Of a stretch of 64,000 nucleotides of DNA, positions 35,752 to 45,540 are shown one piece after another. This DNA is from Ophioderma brevispina (taxonomy: Eukaryota > Echinodermata > Ophiuroidea > Amphilepidida > Ophiodermatidae), in the NCBI GenBank assembly GCA_023653785.1, contig JAMKCH010078560.1, positions 59,996 to 123,995 of the forward strand, written 5' to 3'. The position numbers and the translations under genes are program-made. The notes beneath the pieces were generated by a model. That model ran no database searches. It had not been told where the DNA came from and worked only from the letters and a program-made list of their open reading frames with translations. Position 1 is the stretch's first letter, and each line of letters starts with the position of its first letter.

Positions 35752-38700
35752 TTATACCCTACTGAGGTGGAGAAAGAAGAATGCCAGAGAGAGTTCATGG
35801 CAGCATTGCAGCTGAAGCCAGTGAAGAGAGTCCAGAAGGTTATCCCTGCAGCAGTCACACCTAGCCCAGGTCTTCTGATGGTTCAAGGAGGTCCTTTGGA
35901 GAGAGGCATCACGGTGCGAGAATTCAACTACAACCAGGCGATGAAAGAAGGATCGGTGGCCAATCCTCTACTGGGTGCTAAAGCTAAAGTGATGGATTTT
36001 GCAGATGTTCAGCAGATTCTGAAGATGACATCAGATTCTGGCAACCCTCTTTCTCTGTTATCTCATCAACCAGGTCAGTCCAAAAGATCACCACTAAAAG
36101 GGTCGACACCAGGAGCCATGCAAGCAGGGGCTATGCCAGGAGAACTTCAATCTGCGCGACTGCCTACTTTACCTCCTGCACCACGAGTAAACCCAGGTTA
36201 CAGAAGCGAACCACTCTCTGGTGATGTTGCCATGGAAATGCATGTTCCTTCAGAGGATGCTAGCAGTCACCAGCTACAGATGACTGCCGATCAGCCAGAA
36301 TTAACAAATGGTATTGAGGATGATTCTTTATCACAACCTGGAAGTGAATCGGATAATGATTCTTTGTATGGGTTTAAGAAATTGAAAGGCAAACACCACA
36401 CATGCAAATACTGTGACAAGACATTCCCATTTGCAAGTACATTGAAGGTCCACATGCGAAGCCATCTTGGGCTTACTCCGTACAAGTGCATGTTGTGCAG
36501 CTATTCTAGTGCCGATAAGAGCACCTTGGTGAGACACATGAGAACACACAGTGGGGAGAGACCGTATGCATGCAAACTTTGTAAATTTCCTTTCACAACA
36601 AAGGCAAACTGTGAGAGACACATCAAGAAACGACACAACAAGGACACCAAGGCGGACATTGAACTTTGCATTGAACACTGCCAGTTTTCCAACACGGGTC
36701 TTGATGGAAAGTTCTGCTCTCCAGATACTGTCTGCAAGATCTGCAACCGAGATTTCAAATTCTTCCGAGATCTTCAAAATCATTTACGGGTCCATGAGCG
36801 CACTCCAGCAAAGCCTTTTGTGTGTCAAAGATGCCAGATGGGGTTCTCTTCACGAGGAAACTGCGCGAGACACATAATCAAGAGCCATCCTGAAGTTGGT
36901 GAAAATAACATTGAGAAAACAATTGTAGTTCATGAAATGGCTTTCTCAGACACGCAGAGTATTACCACCGATGATTCCTCATATCTGGATGATGTGATGA
37001 GCACAGACAGTCCCCAGTCAGAACCGTTGGACTTTAGTATGAAGGGTGTAAATAGTAGATTGGGTAATTCTTATCGCAGCACTGACAGTCCAATGCTGAG
37101 CTTGATTCCAAGTCCCACATCCTCCATCAGCTCATTCAATTTTGATGGGCCAATAGATCTCAGCATGCCAAAACCAGGTAGCGTCGTGGGGAAGCTTCGC
37201 TTCAAAAGAGTGTACCATAAATTTTACAGTAGATTAGTTGATGCTCTTGTGTGTCCCCACTGTTCCCAGGCATTTGCTCATGGCAGCTTGTTCAAACAGC
37301 ATATCCGCTCACATACAATGGAAAGACCACACCGGTGTTATTTCTGTGCAGCTGCTTTCACGATGAAAGAAAATCTCGATAAACACATTGAAAAGCGCCA
37401 CTCCATCAGCACAGTGACAGACAGACCAGCGCAGGCATTCATTCCTAAGATTGCTACACCCATGCAGTTCAAGCTGAACGTGGCTCGTACAAACCAAGTA
37501 CGACAACAATCACCATTTGACCAGTCAGAAGGAGCTGCCACACCCCCACCACAACAACCTGAACTATCAGTGGTGACGGACTTGATGACATCACTCCCTC
37601 AGAATCCTCACCAATCTCCCGTCATTGTCAATACCAATTACAACAGTACAGACTCAAGTGTCGAACTATCAAGCATCTCAAAAATACTTGCAAATACTAG
37701 CTCCAGCAACTTCCAAAATTTCTTGACACCTCCATTGATGACCACTAATGCTTCTCCACTGCTAATGACTGCATTGTCAACAAATCCTATAACAGTAAAT
37801 GCAGAGATGATGCCTAAGGAGCTTCGCAATGTCCCTGTGATTGTGAAGCCAGTTGAGCGCAGATCAGGCAACCAGGACATGGTCTTTATAAAACAGGAGC
37901 CACGGAGTGATTCGCCAGCAGTAAATCTAACATCAAGGCCTCAACCAGTTTCTGATATGAACAATTTACCAGAAATTGTAAGAAATGATCAAGTACAGGA
38001 CTCACCTGGTGAGCAGGATCCAACTGAGGAGTCAATTCCTCTGGAGAAAACACCAGCTGGAAAAGAGCTGCTGCGTAAACAAACATGCCCCTATTGCTTC
38101 CGCAAATTTCCTTGGATCAGCTCCTTGAAACGCCACATTCTGACCCACACCGGACTAAAACCATACCAATGTCCGCAGTGCGGATCAAGCTTCTCCACCA
38201 AGTCCAACTGTGAACGCCATATTGTACGCCGCCATTGCGGTGGAAGTAGGGAATCTAGTCGTGACAACAGCCCGGCTGTGACACCAAGTGGAGCGCCACC
38301 ATTGGAACAGCTGTTCATATGCTTGGAGTGCAAAGAGGTAGCATTTTCCACTAAGCGCAAACTAGAGAAACACTACGACACGCACCATCCCACAGAACCA
38401 TTTCCAGAATGCTACAAAGAAGCAACAAAATTAAACCCAGATGGTGCTGTTCAGCAAGTCTCTACTGCATCTGCTTTGGACTTGTCAGTAAAATCTCCTA
38501 TTGCTCCTAGAATGCGCCTACCAAGCTACCATCACCACCAGTCGTCAACTGTTAAGGAAGGTAAGCGACTTCTTAAGAAAGCAGCTGCCGTGAAGATGAA
38601 GAAGAGAGCTCACGAGTATGGTCAAATCCATGAAGATGACATAATCCCCCAGGACCCCAGTTGCCAGTATGAGACCTCTCCTACCAGCAGTTACAGTAAT

Positions 38701-39825
38701 CTTGTAATGAAATTCACCATGAAGCCATCACAGCACTCATGTCACATGTGCTCAAAGCGCTTCAAGAGCAGTACGGCCCTGAAGCGCCATCATAGAGTTC
38801 ACACCCTCGAACATCCATTCCAGTGTCTCAAATGTCAAGCGAGTTTCACCACCAAGTTCAACTGTCAGCGACATATGCAGAAACTTCATGGTATGAGTAA
38901 AGAGGAGGTGGCAGCAGTAAAAGAAGCGGAGGTCAGCAGGGGTCACGACCTTCCGACCATGGTTGCGATACGTGAGCCTGGTCAGCTTCCATTGCAAAGT
39001 GTAGATAGTATTGGACATGGTTTAACAGAAAGTGAAGGTGGTCAGACAAAAGAACAGGTTGAGAGGGAAGATTTTACTAACACAAATGGCGATAGCAGAA
39101 AGTTAACCACTGTAAAAGAGATCCTTGAAGGCCATACAGAATCTACCAGAAGTGCACCTCCAGACAGTTTAAAAGAAACCCACCTTAACCTCACCAAGTC
39201 AGCTGATAATGATACCTCAAAGAGTGAGATGGTCTCCAACATCTCTTCATCTACTCATGAAAATCATGACACTTCCAGTAATTCTCTGACATTGTCAGTA
39301 ACTGTTGAAAGCAAAGACAATGCCACAAAGAAACAGCTGCCTACTGCTGCTGCTATAGAGATGATTGCATCAGAAAGAAGTCAATCAAACAGCCCCCAAT
39401 TACCACCTACCAGTTTAGCAGCTAGGAAAGAAGTTTGCACCACCCCTGTTGGTGATGACGATGAAGAAAATGAAGACATCAAGAAATTCAAAGAACTTGA
39501 TCCCGACATTACTGTGGTGAATCCCAAAACACCTTCAGAAGAAGGTGACGAAGGCAACAACATGACCTGGACTCTCGATTCTAATGTAACCGCATCACCA
39601 GAAAGAAGTACCTACGTGGAGGATCGCTCGATGCTCATGAACCAGAGTCCGGACAATAGCGGTGATGTGTTCTCAACACCAGCAGATGATATGATCTCTT
39701 CAGGGATGGACAACTCAGATATTATCCAGAACTTACTTGGCATTCAAGACTCCTCGGTGATTGATCAGATGTTGGATACTGGTGACTCTTCAACAGCAGC
39801 TAAATTGTTAGGTGTTAGGGAGTGA
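35752..39825 (+). CDS. RREB1: RREB1-like zinc-finger transcription factor, intact 3' part of last exon
   Basis: The frame is open from just after a TGA at 35749 to the TGA at 39823-39825. Numbering residues from 35767, twelve C2H2 fingers begin near 36403, 36484, 36568, 36733, 36823, 37249, 37333, 38083, 38167, 38317, 38737 and 38821. Many second fingers of pairs end in the family-typical N-C-E-R-H. The pair with F-P-W-I-S-S-L-K-R-H and F-S-T-K-S-N-C-E-R-H (38080-38235) is diagnostic of RREB1/Hindsight. CtBP-binding motifs P-L-D-F-S (37024, residue 420) and P-I-D-L-S (37150, residue 462) occur in the same order as in vertebrates, and A-L-D-L-S follows at 38473. I-K-Q-E (37888) is a SUMO consensus. 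The tail (39541-39825) is acidic and finger-free. The known role of the family is nuclear regulation downstream of Ras/MAPK and in epithelia, with CtBP recruitment. The true start lies upstream: GTG at 35767 is not a eukaryotic start. Confidence 0.93.
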   Translation, partial: LYPTEVEKEECQREFMAALQLKPVKRVQKVIPAAVTPSPGLLMVQGGPLERGITVREFNYNQAMKEGSVANPLLGAKAKVMDFADVQQILKMTSDSGNPLSLLSHQPGQSKRSPLKGSTPGAMQAGAMPGELQSARLPTLPPAPRVNPGYRSEPLSGDVAMEMHVPSEDASSHQLQMTADQPELTNGIEDDSLSQPGSESDNDSLYGFKKLKGKHHTCKYCDKTFPFASTLKVHMRSHLGLTPYKCMLCSYSSADKSTLVRHMRTHSGERPYACKLCKFPFTTKANCERHIKKRHNKDTKADIELCIEHCQFSNTGLDGKFCSPDTVCKICNRDFKFFRDLQNHLRVHERTPAKPFVCQRCQMGFSSRGNCARHIIKSHPEVGENNIEKTIVVHEMAFSDTQSITTDDSSYLDDVMSTDSPQSEPLDFSMKGVNSRLGNSYRSTDSPMLSLIPSPTSSISSFNFDGPIDLSMPKPGSVVGKLRFKRVYHKFYSRLVDALVCPHCSQAFAHGSLFKQHIRSHTMERPHRCYFCAAAFTMKENLDKHIEKRHSISTVTDRPAQAFIPKIATPMQFKLNVARTNQVRQQSPFDQSEGAATPPPQQPELSVVTDLMTSLPQNPHQSPVIVNTNYNSTDSSVELSSISKILANTSSSNFQNFLTPPLMTTNASPLLMTALSTNPITVNAEMMPKELRNVPVIVKPVERRSGNQDMVFIKQEPRSDSPAVNLTSRPQPVSDMNNLPEIVRNDQVQDSPGEQDPTEESIPLEKTPAGKELLRKQTCPYCFRKFPWISSLKRHILTHTGLKPYQCPQCGSSFSTKSNCERHIVRRHCGGSRESSRDNSPAVTPSGAPPLEQLFICLECKEVAFSTKRKLEKHYDTHHPTEPFPECYKEATKLNPDGAVQQVSTASALDLSVKSPIAPRMRLPSYHHHQSSTVKEGKRLLKKAAAVKMKKRAHEYGQIHEDDIIPQDPSCQYETSPTSSYSNLVMKFTMKPSQHSCHMCSKRFKSSTALKRHHRVHTLEHPFQCLKCQASFTTKFNCQRHMQKLHGMSKEEVAAVKEAEVSRGHDLPTMVAIREPGQLPLQSVDSIGHGLTESEGGQTKEQVEREDFTNTNGDSRKLTTVKEILEGHTESTRSAPPDSLKETHLNLTKSADNDTSKSEMVSNISSSTHENHDTSSNSLTLSVTVESKDNATKKQLPTAAAIEMIASERSQSNSPQLPPTSLAARKEVCTTPVGDDDEENEDIKKFKELDPDITVVNPKTPSEEGDEGNNMTWTLDSNVTASPERSTYVEDRSMLMNQSPDNSGDVFSTPADDMISSGMDNSDIIQNLLGIQDSSVIDQMLDTGDSSTAAKLLGVRE

Positions 39826-40381
39826 TTTACTCTTACTCCCTGAGCACTACCTGCCTTTCATACAGCATTTCTGATTGACTAATTACATCATATATTCATT
39901 CCAATAACCAATTGAAAGGCTGCATAACAAATATTTTGGTTCTCATTCCCCGCCTTTTTGTCTGGAATCGGTCTCAACTTTAAAAATCCAAAAAAACTCC
40001 AAAAACGAAAACAATTCCTTCCTCATCAATTCATGAAAACTCTTCGGATGAGAAACAAATGGATTTTTATGTGGCCTTAAAAAAGTTGAGTGAATTTTTT
40101 GTGTCTGAAATGGTTCTCCTCTGATAAGATGTTCACATCATCTTTATCTTAGAGGTGAGCCATGAAGAAAAGCTAAAGGTGAATACAGATATAGAAGGTC
40201 TGTTTTGATTGGTTACTCAAGGGGTTGTAATCATGTGATGCACCAGTCAGAGATGCTGTTAGAAAAAAGGTAGTCCTCAGGGGTGAAAAGAGAATACATG
40301 TAATTTGCACCTACACACCTGTGTATTATGATACTGTAGTAGACCCTACGCAATAATTACACAATTTGCTCTTGCCTCGTT

Positions 40382-40387
40382 AATAAA
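40382..40387 (+). terminator. Candidate polyadenylation signal AATAAA
   Basis: First canonical AATAAA downstream of the RREB1-like stop codon, 557 bp away, in AT-rich sequence. Motif alone is weak evidence. Confidence 0.35.
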
Positions 40388-40436
40388 ATTGAATAGTGAA
40401 TTTGTATGATGTATAATGTACACAGTTTTTGACCAC

Positions 40437-40745
40437 CAACCATGTTCCAGGAGCAGGTCTCCCTCACTAATCTCAAAGGGCAGCTATTGTTTTTTTTTCT
40501 GGTGGTTTTAGACTTTCCCCCCTCTACCTGAAAAAAATAATGAAAATTTTATAGATTTTAAAAGAAGCAAGAGTGAGATTTAAACCCTAGACCACAAGAT
40601 TGGTGTGCCAGATTTGCAATTCAGTCCTTGATAATATTTACAGAATAAATCACTTCTCCTATTGTGATCAGCACTAGATATAATGAATAGCTCCACTCTG
40701 GAACAGTTGTCACAACTTATGCTCCAGGAGCATAAGTGGTGGTCA
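40437..40745 (-). mobile_element. SINE-like repeat, copy on the - strand
   Basis: The reverse complement aligns over about 300 bp with 25850-26200. On the minus strand GTGGTCTAGGGTTTAAATC resembles a tRNA B-box region. TGCTCCAGGAGCATAAG at the edge is a short palindrome. It lies in the 3' flank of the RREB1-like gene. Confidence 0.6.
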
Positions 40746-40883
40746 AAATCTCACCTGTGCAATGTACAACAAGGGTGAGTGTGAGAAGGTTGTTATATAA
40801 TAGTTGCCTTGTGTCAAGTTATTTTTTGTTAAGTTCTTAACCCATTGGGCTTAGAAGGTGATTATATTATACAGCCTAACAGG

Positions 40884-41280
40884 CTGGTATTCTCAAAGAG
40901 AGTCTAACTTTAGACCCAGGGTTTAAACCAGGGTTAGTCCTACATGAGTGGACCCTTTTCCTTCTAACATACTGTGAAAATGTGCTGTAACTGGTGAGAA
41001 AATTCTTCATGGATGGGCCATTCCAAGAGATTTCTGTAGCTTCCCACAATGCATTGCTTCCAGTGGAGGTTTTTGTACAGGTACTGATGTGAATCGTTAG
41101 TGATGAAACATGGCTAAATTGACGGTACTGATCACAAACTTGCATTTTAAGGGTGTTTCATCTCTAACGATTCACATGACTACCTGTACAAAAACTTCCA
41201 ATGGAAGCAATGCATTGTGGGAAGCTACTGATATCTTCTCTTGGCCATTCCAGCCCTCCCATGAGGAATTTCCACACCAA
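40884..41280. mobile_element. Composite foldback element
   Basis: The inner part, 40991-41280, is an imperfect palindrome; CTTCCCACAATGCATTGCTT pairs with AAGCAATGCATTGTGGGAAG. The outer left 107 bp (CTGGTATTCTCAAAGAGAGT onward) is homologous to the left arm of the element at 53050-53332, but its right-hand partner is missing. It is therefore a truncated or recombinant member of that family. Confidence 0.65.
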
Positions 41281-41390
41281 ATTGTAGACATGACAAAATA
41301 ACACTCGGCAGCTATTGCAGAGGTGACATTCTCGTACTTGCACTGTAAATTGTTTTGTAAACATGTAGAATCTTGTCCAAATTGAAAAGT

Positions 41391-41745
41391 GCCATACTCA
41401 TAATCATGTGCCACTCGAATAATACATCCTGTTGCCTTTTGTAATACTTTTTATGCAAAAATTTCCTGAAACAAAATGGTGTAAACAACTACTATTTTTT
41501 AGTGAATTCACAATGTGCCAGTTCTGTCAAATTCATCTCTTTTTCTACTCTTGATATTTTGTAATAAATACTAGTGATTCAAACTGAATTTAAATATTTT
41601 TCCAATTTGTGGAATATAACAAAACAGCATTGGTCAATGATCAAAATATTTGCTGTTTTTTTCTCCAAAAATGTCAACAAATTTTCAAGTGCCATACCAA
41701 GAACATTGTGCCACTCGAACAAAACATCTCAATGCCTTTTCTTGA
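41391..41745 (+). repeat. Direct repeat pair about 300 bp apart
   Basis: GTGCCATACTCATAATCATG and GTGCCACTCGAATAATACAT at 41391-41430 recur with changes at 41691-41730 (GTGCCATACCAAGAAC, then GTGCCACTCGAACAAAACAT). Both are followed by a TGCCTTTT block. Confidence 0.65.
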
Positions 41746-42674
41746 GACTGTAATACAACTTGGTCTAAACTAAGTTCATAATAATGTGTTAATCCTCATG
41801 AACAATATTTAACAGCAATAATTTTTGTTTTATATGTATGTAATAAAATCAGCCAATTTATATTTGCCTTTAAGGACATAATTTGCAATGTTTTATAATC
41901 TATTGTACATATGTTAATGTTGATACAAAGGTACTTCGTATCTGTGCCTCTTATAATGCAAGATGATTCTCTGATACTGTTGTCGTCGAAGAAGTCATTT
42001 TGTTGCATTCTTGTGCCTTCTTAATAGAGTAATTCTACATTTGGTTGGTGTGCCATAATTATTGTGTTGGTTATTTCAGCAGTAATAATTCAAACTTCAA
42101 AGATTTCACTTTCAGAGATTTGCCTGGCAGTTCAAAGAAAATGCCTTGTTTAAAATCCATTCTGGTACGTAAAAGCATCTTGTTTAAAATGCATACTGGT
42201 TACTAGAAAATACAACTTCTCAAAAAAGCTGCAGTTGTGATTTTTAAGTGTGAGAGCTGAATATGAAATGAAATCAAATTACGATTTCTGAGCAAGTAAA
42301 TATGGCACCCTTCTCATTTGACTAATTAACTCTTTTGTAGTTAGTGTCTTTTCTTCTACATTTATTATTTTGTGTTTGATATGCATAATTTAAAAAAGCA
42401 ATACTAGAATTAAAAAATATACAACATTGTAGTAAGATACAAGTTTATTTTGAAATTGTTATATCTGTGCATCTATGCAACTATTTTTGTTTGAGAATTT
42501 GAGTTTGATTTATGAAATATTAGTAATTTTGTATTTTATGATAGTAATTTTTGTTATCAAAATGCGTTTATTCAGCTTGCCAATGTGGCCATATTGTAAC
42601 AAAAAGTGCATAATGTTAGGAAACTTAAGTGCAATGTACACTATTTTGCCGTATTAGCCGGCCAACAAATGTGA

Positions 42675-43001
42675 AGATGCAACAAGAGATTTTGGAGCAT
42701 TCATATATTGTGTTATATGTAGCGATTTCATAGAGATAAGACCCCAATAGATTTACTTTGTATTTGGCTACAGAAATGCCTTGAAAGTGAAAACAAAATC
42801 TAATTTGGATTTGCTTGCTTTCAATATTAAACTGGCTGAATTTAGTATTTGCTCCAATAGTAAATTAGTAACCAAGAAAATAATTCGCAGCTTACTCCTT
42901 TCATGTGAGGATACGTTTGGTAGAAAGCTTTACATTAGTGCAGAAATCAGAATTTTCATATTTTAATGGACAACTGTTATATGGAATCTCTTGTTGCACC
43001 T
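42675..43001. mobile_element. TTAA-type MITE, GGTGCAACAAGAGAT family
   Basis: The left end AGATGCAACAAGAGATTTTG and right end GGAATCTCTTGTTGCACCT pair. The right flank is TTAA (43002-43005); the left TTAA is degraded to GTGA. Interior blocks (CTACAGAAATGCCTTGAAAG, GTGAAAACAAAA) also occur in complement near 49440-49500 and 15620-15660, marking further related copies. Confidence 0.65.
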
Positions 43002-44699
43002 TTAAACAACATATATGCAGTGGTATTGTACAAAATTATATAACACAGTCAGGATTTTTTGTGTGAAATTAGCCGCAATTGTGATCTGTGTTAAGAATCC
43101 TGTTTGCAAATTAGAAGTTTTTTCCTTCTGAAAATTTGTGTTAGGAAATTTTCAGGCAATAACATCATTTGCCACAAGTTTGTGAAAGTTTACAATGAAT
43201 AAGGTTGGGTAAGATTTTATTTTTGGGTGTAGCTGTAAAGACTACATTCAGTATTATTGTTATGATGTAAAAATTCTTGTGGTTTCACCAATATCCCAAA
43301 ATAGGTCCACCTCGACAGAGTAAAGTATACGGCGCTAATCTGGTTGAGTAGAATGCTTTCGAAATAAACACAGAAAAAGTGTTAATATATTATGTCAAAC
43401 AAGCATATATTGTATCAGTTTATAACAACGGACAATTGCGGGTAATTATGTTCGCTGTGTAGCGTTACACAGTCAAGTGTTCTTACAAACAACTCAAAAA
43501 CGCAACAATGTACAACGTTGCTTATGTAGTGATAGCATTAAGTTACCACGGTTACATCGATTTATCAGTGATAATGTTAAGTGGTACTTAGTTCTTAATG
43601 TAGAATTGTTACTAGAGTTTAGTATGAAGTATATTCAAATTACATGAAATACAATAACTTTTTAGTCAAGTTTTTAGAAAATAGTAGCCTTAGTATTCTA
43701 TGCACTATACTCTGATGCCCAAGGTCAAAGTTCCATGTCCTACGCTTGTAAGTGCACTCGCCAGACATTTACCAATATTGGGTACTACCATTCAACAATA
43801 TCAATATGGAGTAAATTTTCTTAGTATATTTTTTTATAATGGTCAAAGAACTTGGCCCTGGGATGAATGGTAGCACATTTTAGGAAATTTACTTGCACTA
43901 GTCTATAGTCTGTCTGGAATTTGATAGGCCATACCAATAAAGTAACACAATTAACCTGTGGGTGCATTTTTATATTTTCAGAAATGCCACAAGCCCTCAC
44001 ATTTGCACAAGATTGTCATACTCTCCAAAAATCAAATTTGGTTAAATTTGTTCAAAAAGAACATTATTTGGGATGGAATTTTAAAATCTTCCTTGCTTAA
44101 AAATGCCTTTCTTTGCCGGATAATCCCCAATTTACATCACAATTTCATCAAAATTTCAACTCTTAACTGGCTGCTTGTCAAGTTCCAAACATGCTTTATT
44201 TATTAGAGCATTAAATAAGGTGACCAAAAAACCTGTTCTACGGGCAAATGGACCTTTCAAGTATGGTCATTCTGCCAAAATTTTGTTTCCTTTTACTCTA
44301 AAATCACCATTAACTTGAAAAAAATGTGATTTAGCTCACTTTGCTCATGTTTTAAAATAAAAAATTCATTCAAAAAAGGAAACAGCTGATAATATGATAT
44401 ACATATATACATCAAATTGAAAAAAATGCCAAATTAGGGTTGGTCAGGCCTGTAGAACAGCATTTTTGTTCATTAAGAAGAAAATCATTTTATGAGTAAT
44501 TTTAGCCAATAGGATTTTAGCACAGGGTAGCATTGGATTATGTGTACAAATCAAATTGATGTTATATCAAGTTTCAAATGCTTATTTTTATTATGAATAT
44601 ATGGATGTTGAAAAATTATATTATGTGCCATGTTTGGAGGACAATTTGTGTTCTTGTTAAAGTGTATATTTTAAAAATGAATTTTTATTTACTGCATGG

Positions 44700-44870
44700 T
44701 GTTTGAAAGCTGTTTTGAAATAACTTATTTTAATAAGTTTTTTATTTAAAAACAGCTTACAAACAGTTCACTAACAGTGGGATTGTTTGTAAGCTGTTAT
44801 TAAACAGTTCATAAAACAGCCTACAAATAATGTGATTGGAAGCTGTTATTAAACAGTAGGAATAAAGTGG
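44700..44870 (+). repeat. Short repeats of AGCTGTTATTAAACAGT
   Basis: AAGCTGTTATTAAACAGT occurs twice (near 44793 and 44844) and related AACAGCTTACAAACAGTT forms lie between, in both orientations. No further structure recognised. Confidence 0.6.
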
Positions 44871-45144
44871 TAATATTTTCAGATATATTTACAAGGAAGA
44901 GGCAATCACTCATTAGTTGGGCAGTTGTGTTGCAGAGATATTCTCGTAATCAGTTGGTTCTAGCCTTGTTCTTTTTTGGATCTTTTTGTTAGGTTTGATC
45001 ATTTCTGTTTTTGGATATGTTTCAGCTCTTTTTTAGGTGTTTTACAGCACCTTTTATTCAGTATCCATTTCACCAACCCTGCATATTAATTTTTAATGTG
45101 GATCAAAAACCCAAGAACATTAATTGTCATTGTATATATTACTC

Positions 45145-45540
45145 TTTCGCCTGGAGATGGCCAGCGCACAAGTGTTGAAAAAACCCATATGCACTTGGCC
45201 GTATTCCGAACCGCGGATCTCCCGGGAAAGGATTTTTAAATACCCATTCCTTGTATACCTGGAGAACTAAGTAAGTTAAAATTTCAAAACAAATAGTAAT
45301 GTATATTTAAATATACCGTTCTGATGCCATCGCGCTAGAACTCGATGGACCCCTTTCTAACCTAACACCTATGATGATATCTAATCGGCTCTTCTACCAA
45401 CCCAGTCTTGTGCTTCAGTTGGTAGAGCGCGGTCCACTATAAATCCGGAGGTCGCGGTTCGAAATCCGGCCAAGTGGCCAATATGGGTTTTTTCAACACT
45501 TGGTGTTTGCTGCCATCTCCAGGAAAGATTTTAATATATA
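45145..45540. mobile_element. Inverted pair of tRNA-derived SINE sequences
   Basis: At 45415-45480 (+) the sequence has a D-arm-like CTTCAGTTGGTAGAGCGC and a B-box GGTTCGAAATCC, a tRNA-like head. The tail CCAAGTGGCCAATATGGGTT and TTTTCAACACTTGGTGT, ending GCCATCTCCAGG, appears in reverse complement at 45150-45225. The ends therefore form a ~85-bp inverted repeat around a ~230-bp core. The tRNA part does not fold as a full functional tRNA. Confidence 0.65.

Larger units (their letters stand above)
39826..42500 (+). other. Probable 3' UTR and flank of the RREB1-like gene
   Basis: No homologous coding sequence follows the stop. The first AATAAA lies at 40382-40387, with later candidates at 40644, 41563 and 41842. 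A SINE copy (40437-40745) and a foldback element (40884-41280) occupy part of the region. The transcript end cannot be fixed from sequence alone. Confidence 0.45.

Noticed and set aside
35767..35769. GTG as the start codon of the large finger frame
   Set aside because: Eukaryotic genes do not normally start at GTG, and homologous finger sequence continues upstream in other frames.
45415..45485. Functional tRNA gene
   Set aside because: D-arm and B-box are present but the anticodon and acceptor stems do not pair properly; shared tail sequence with other copies marks it as a SINE head.
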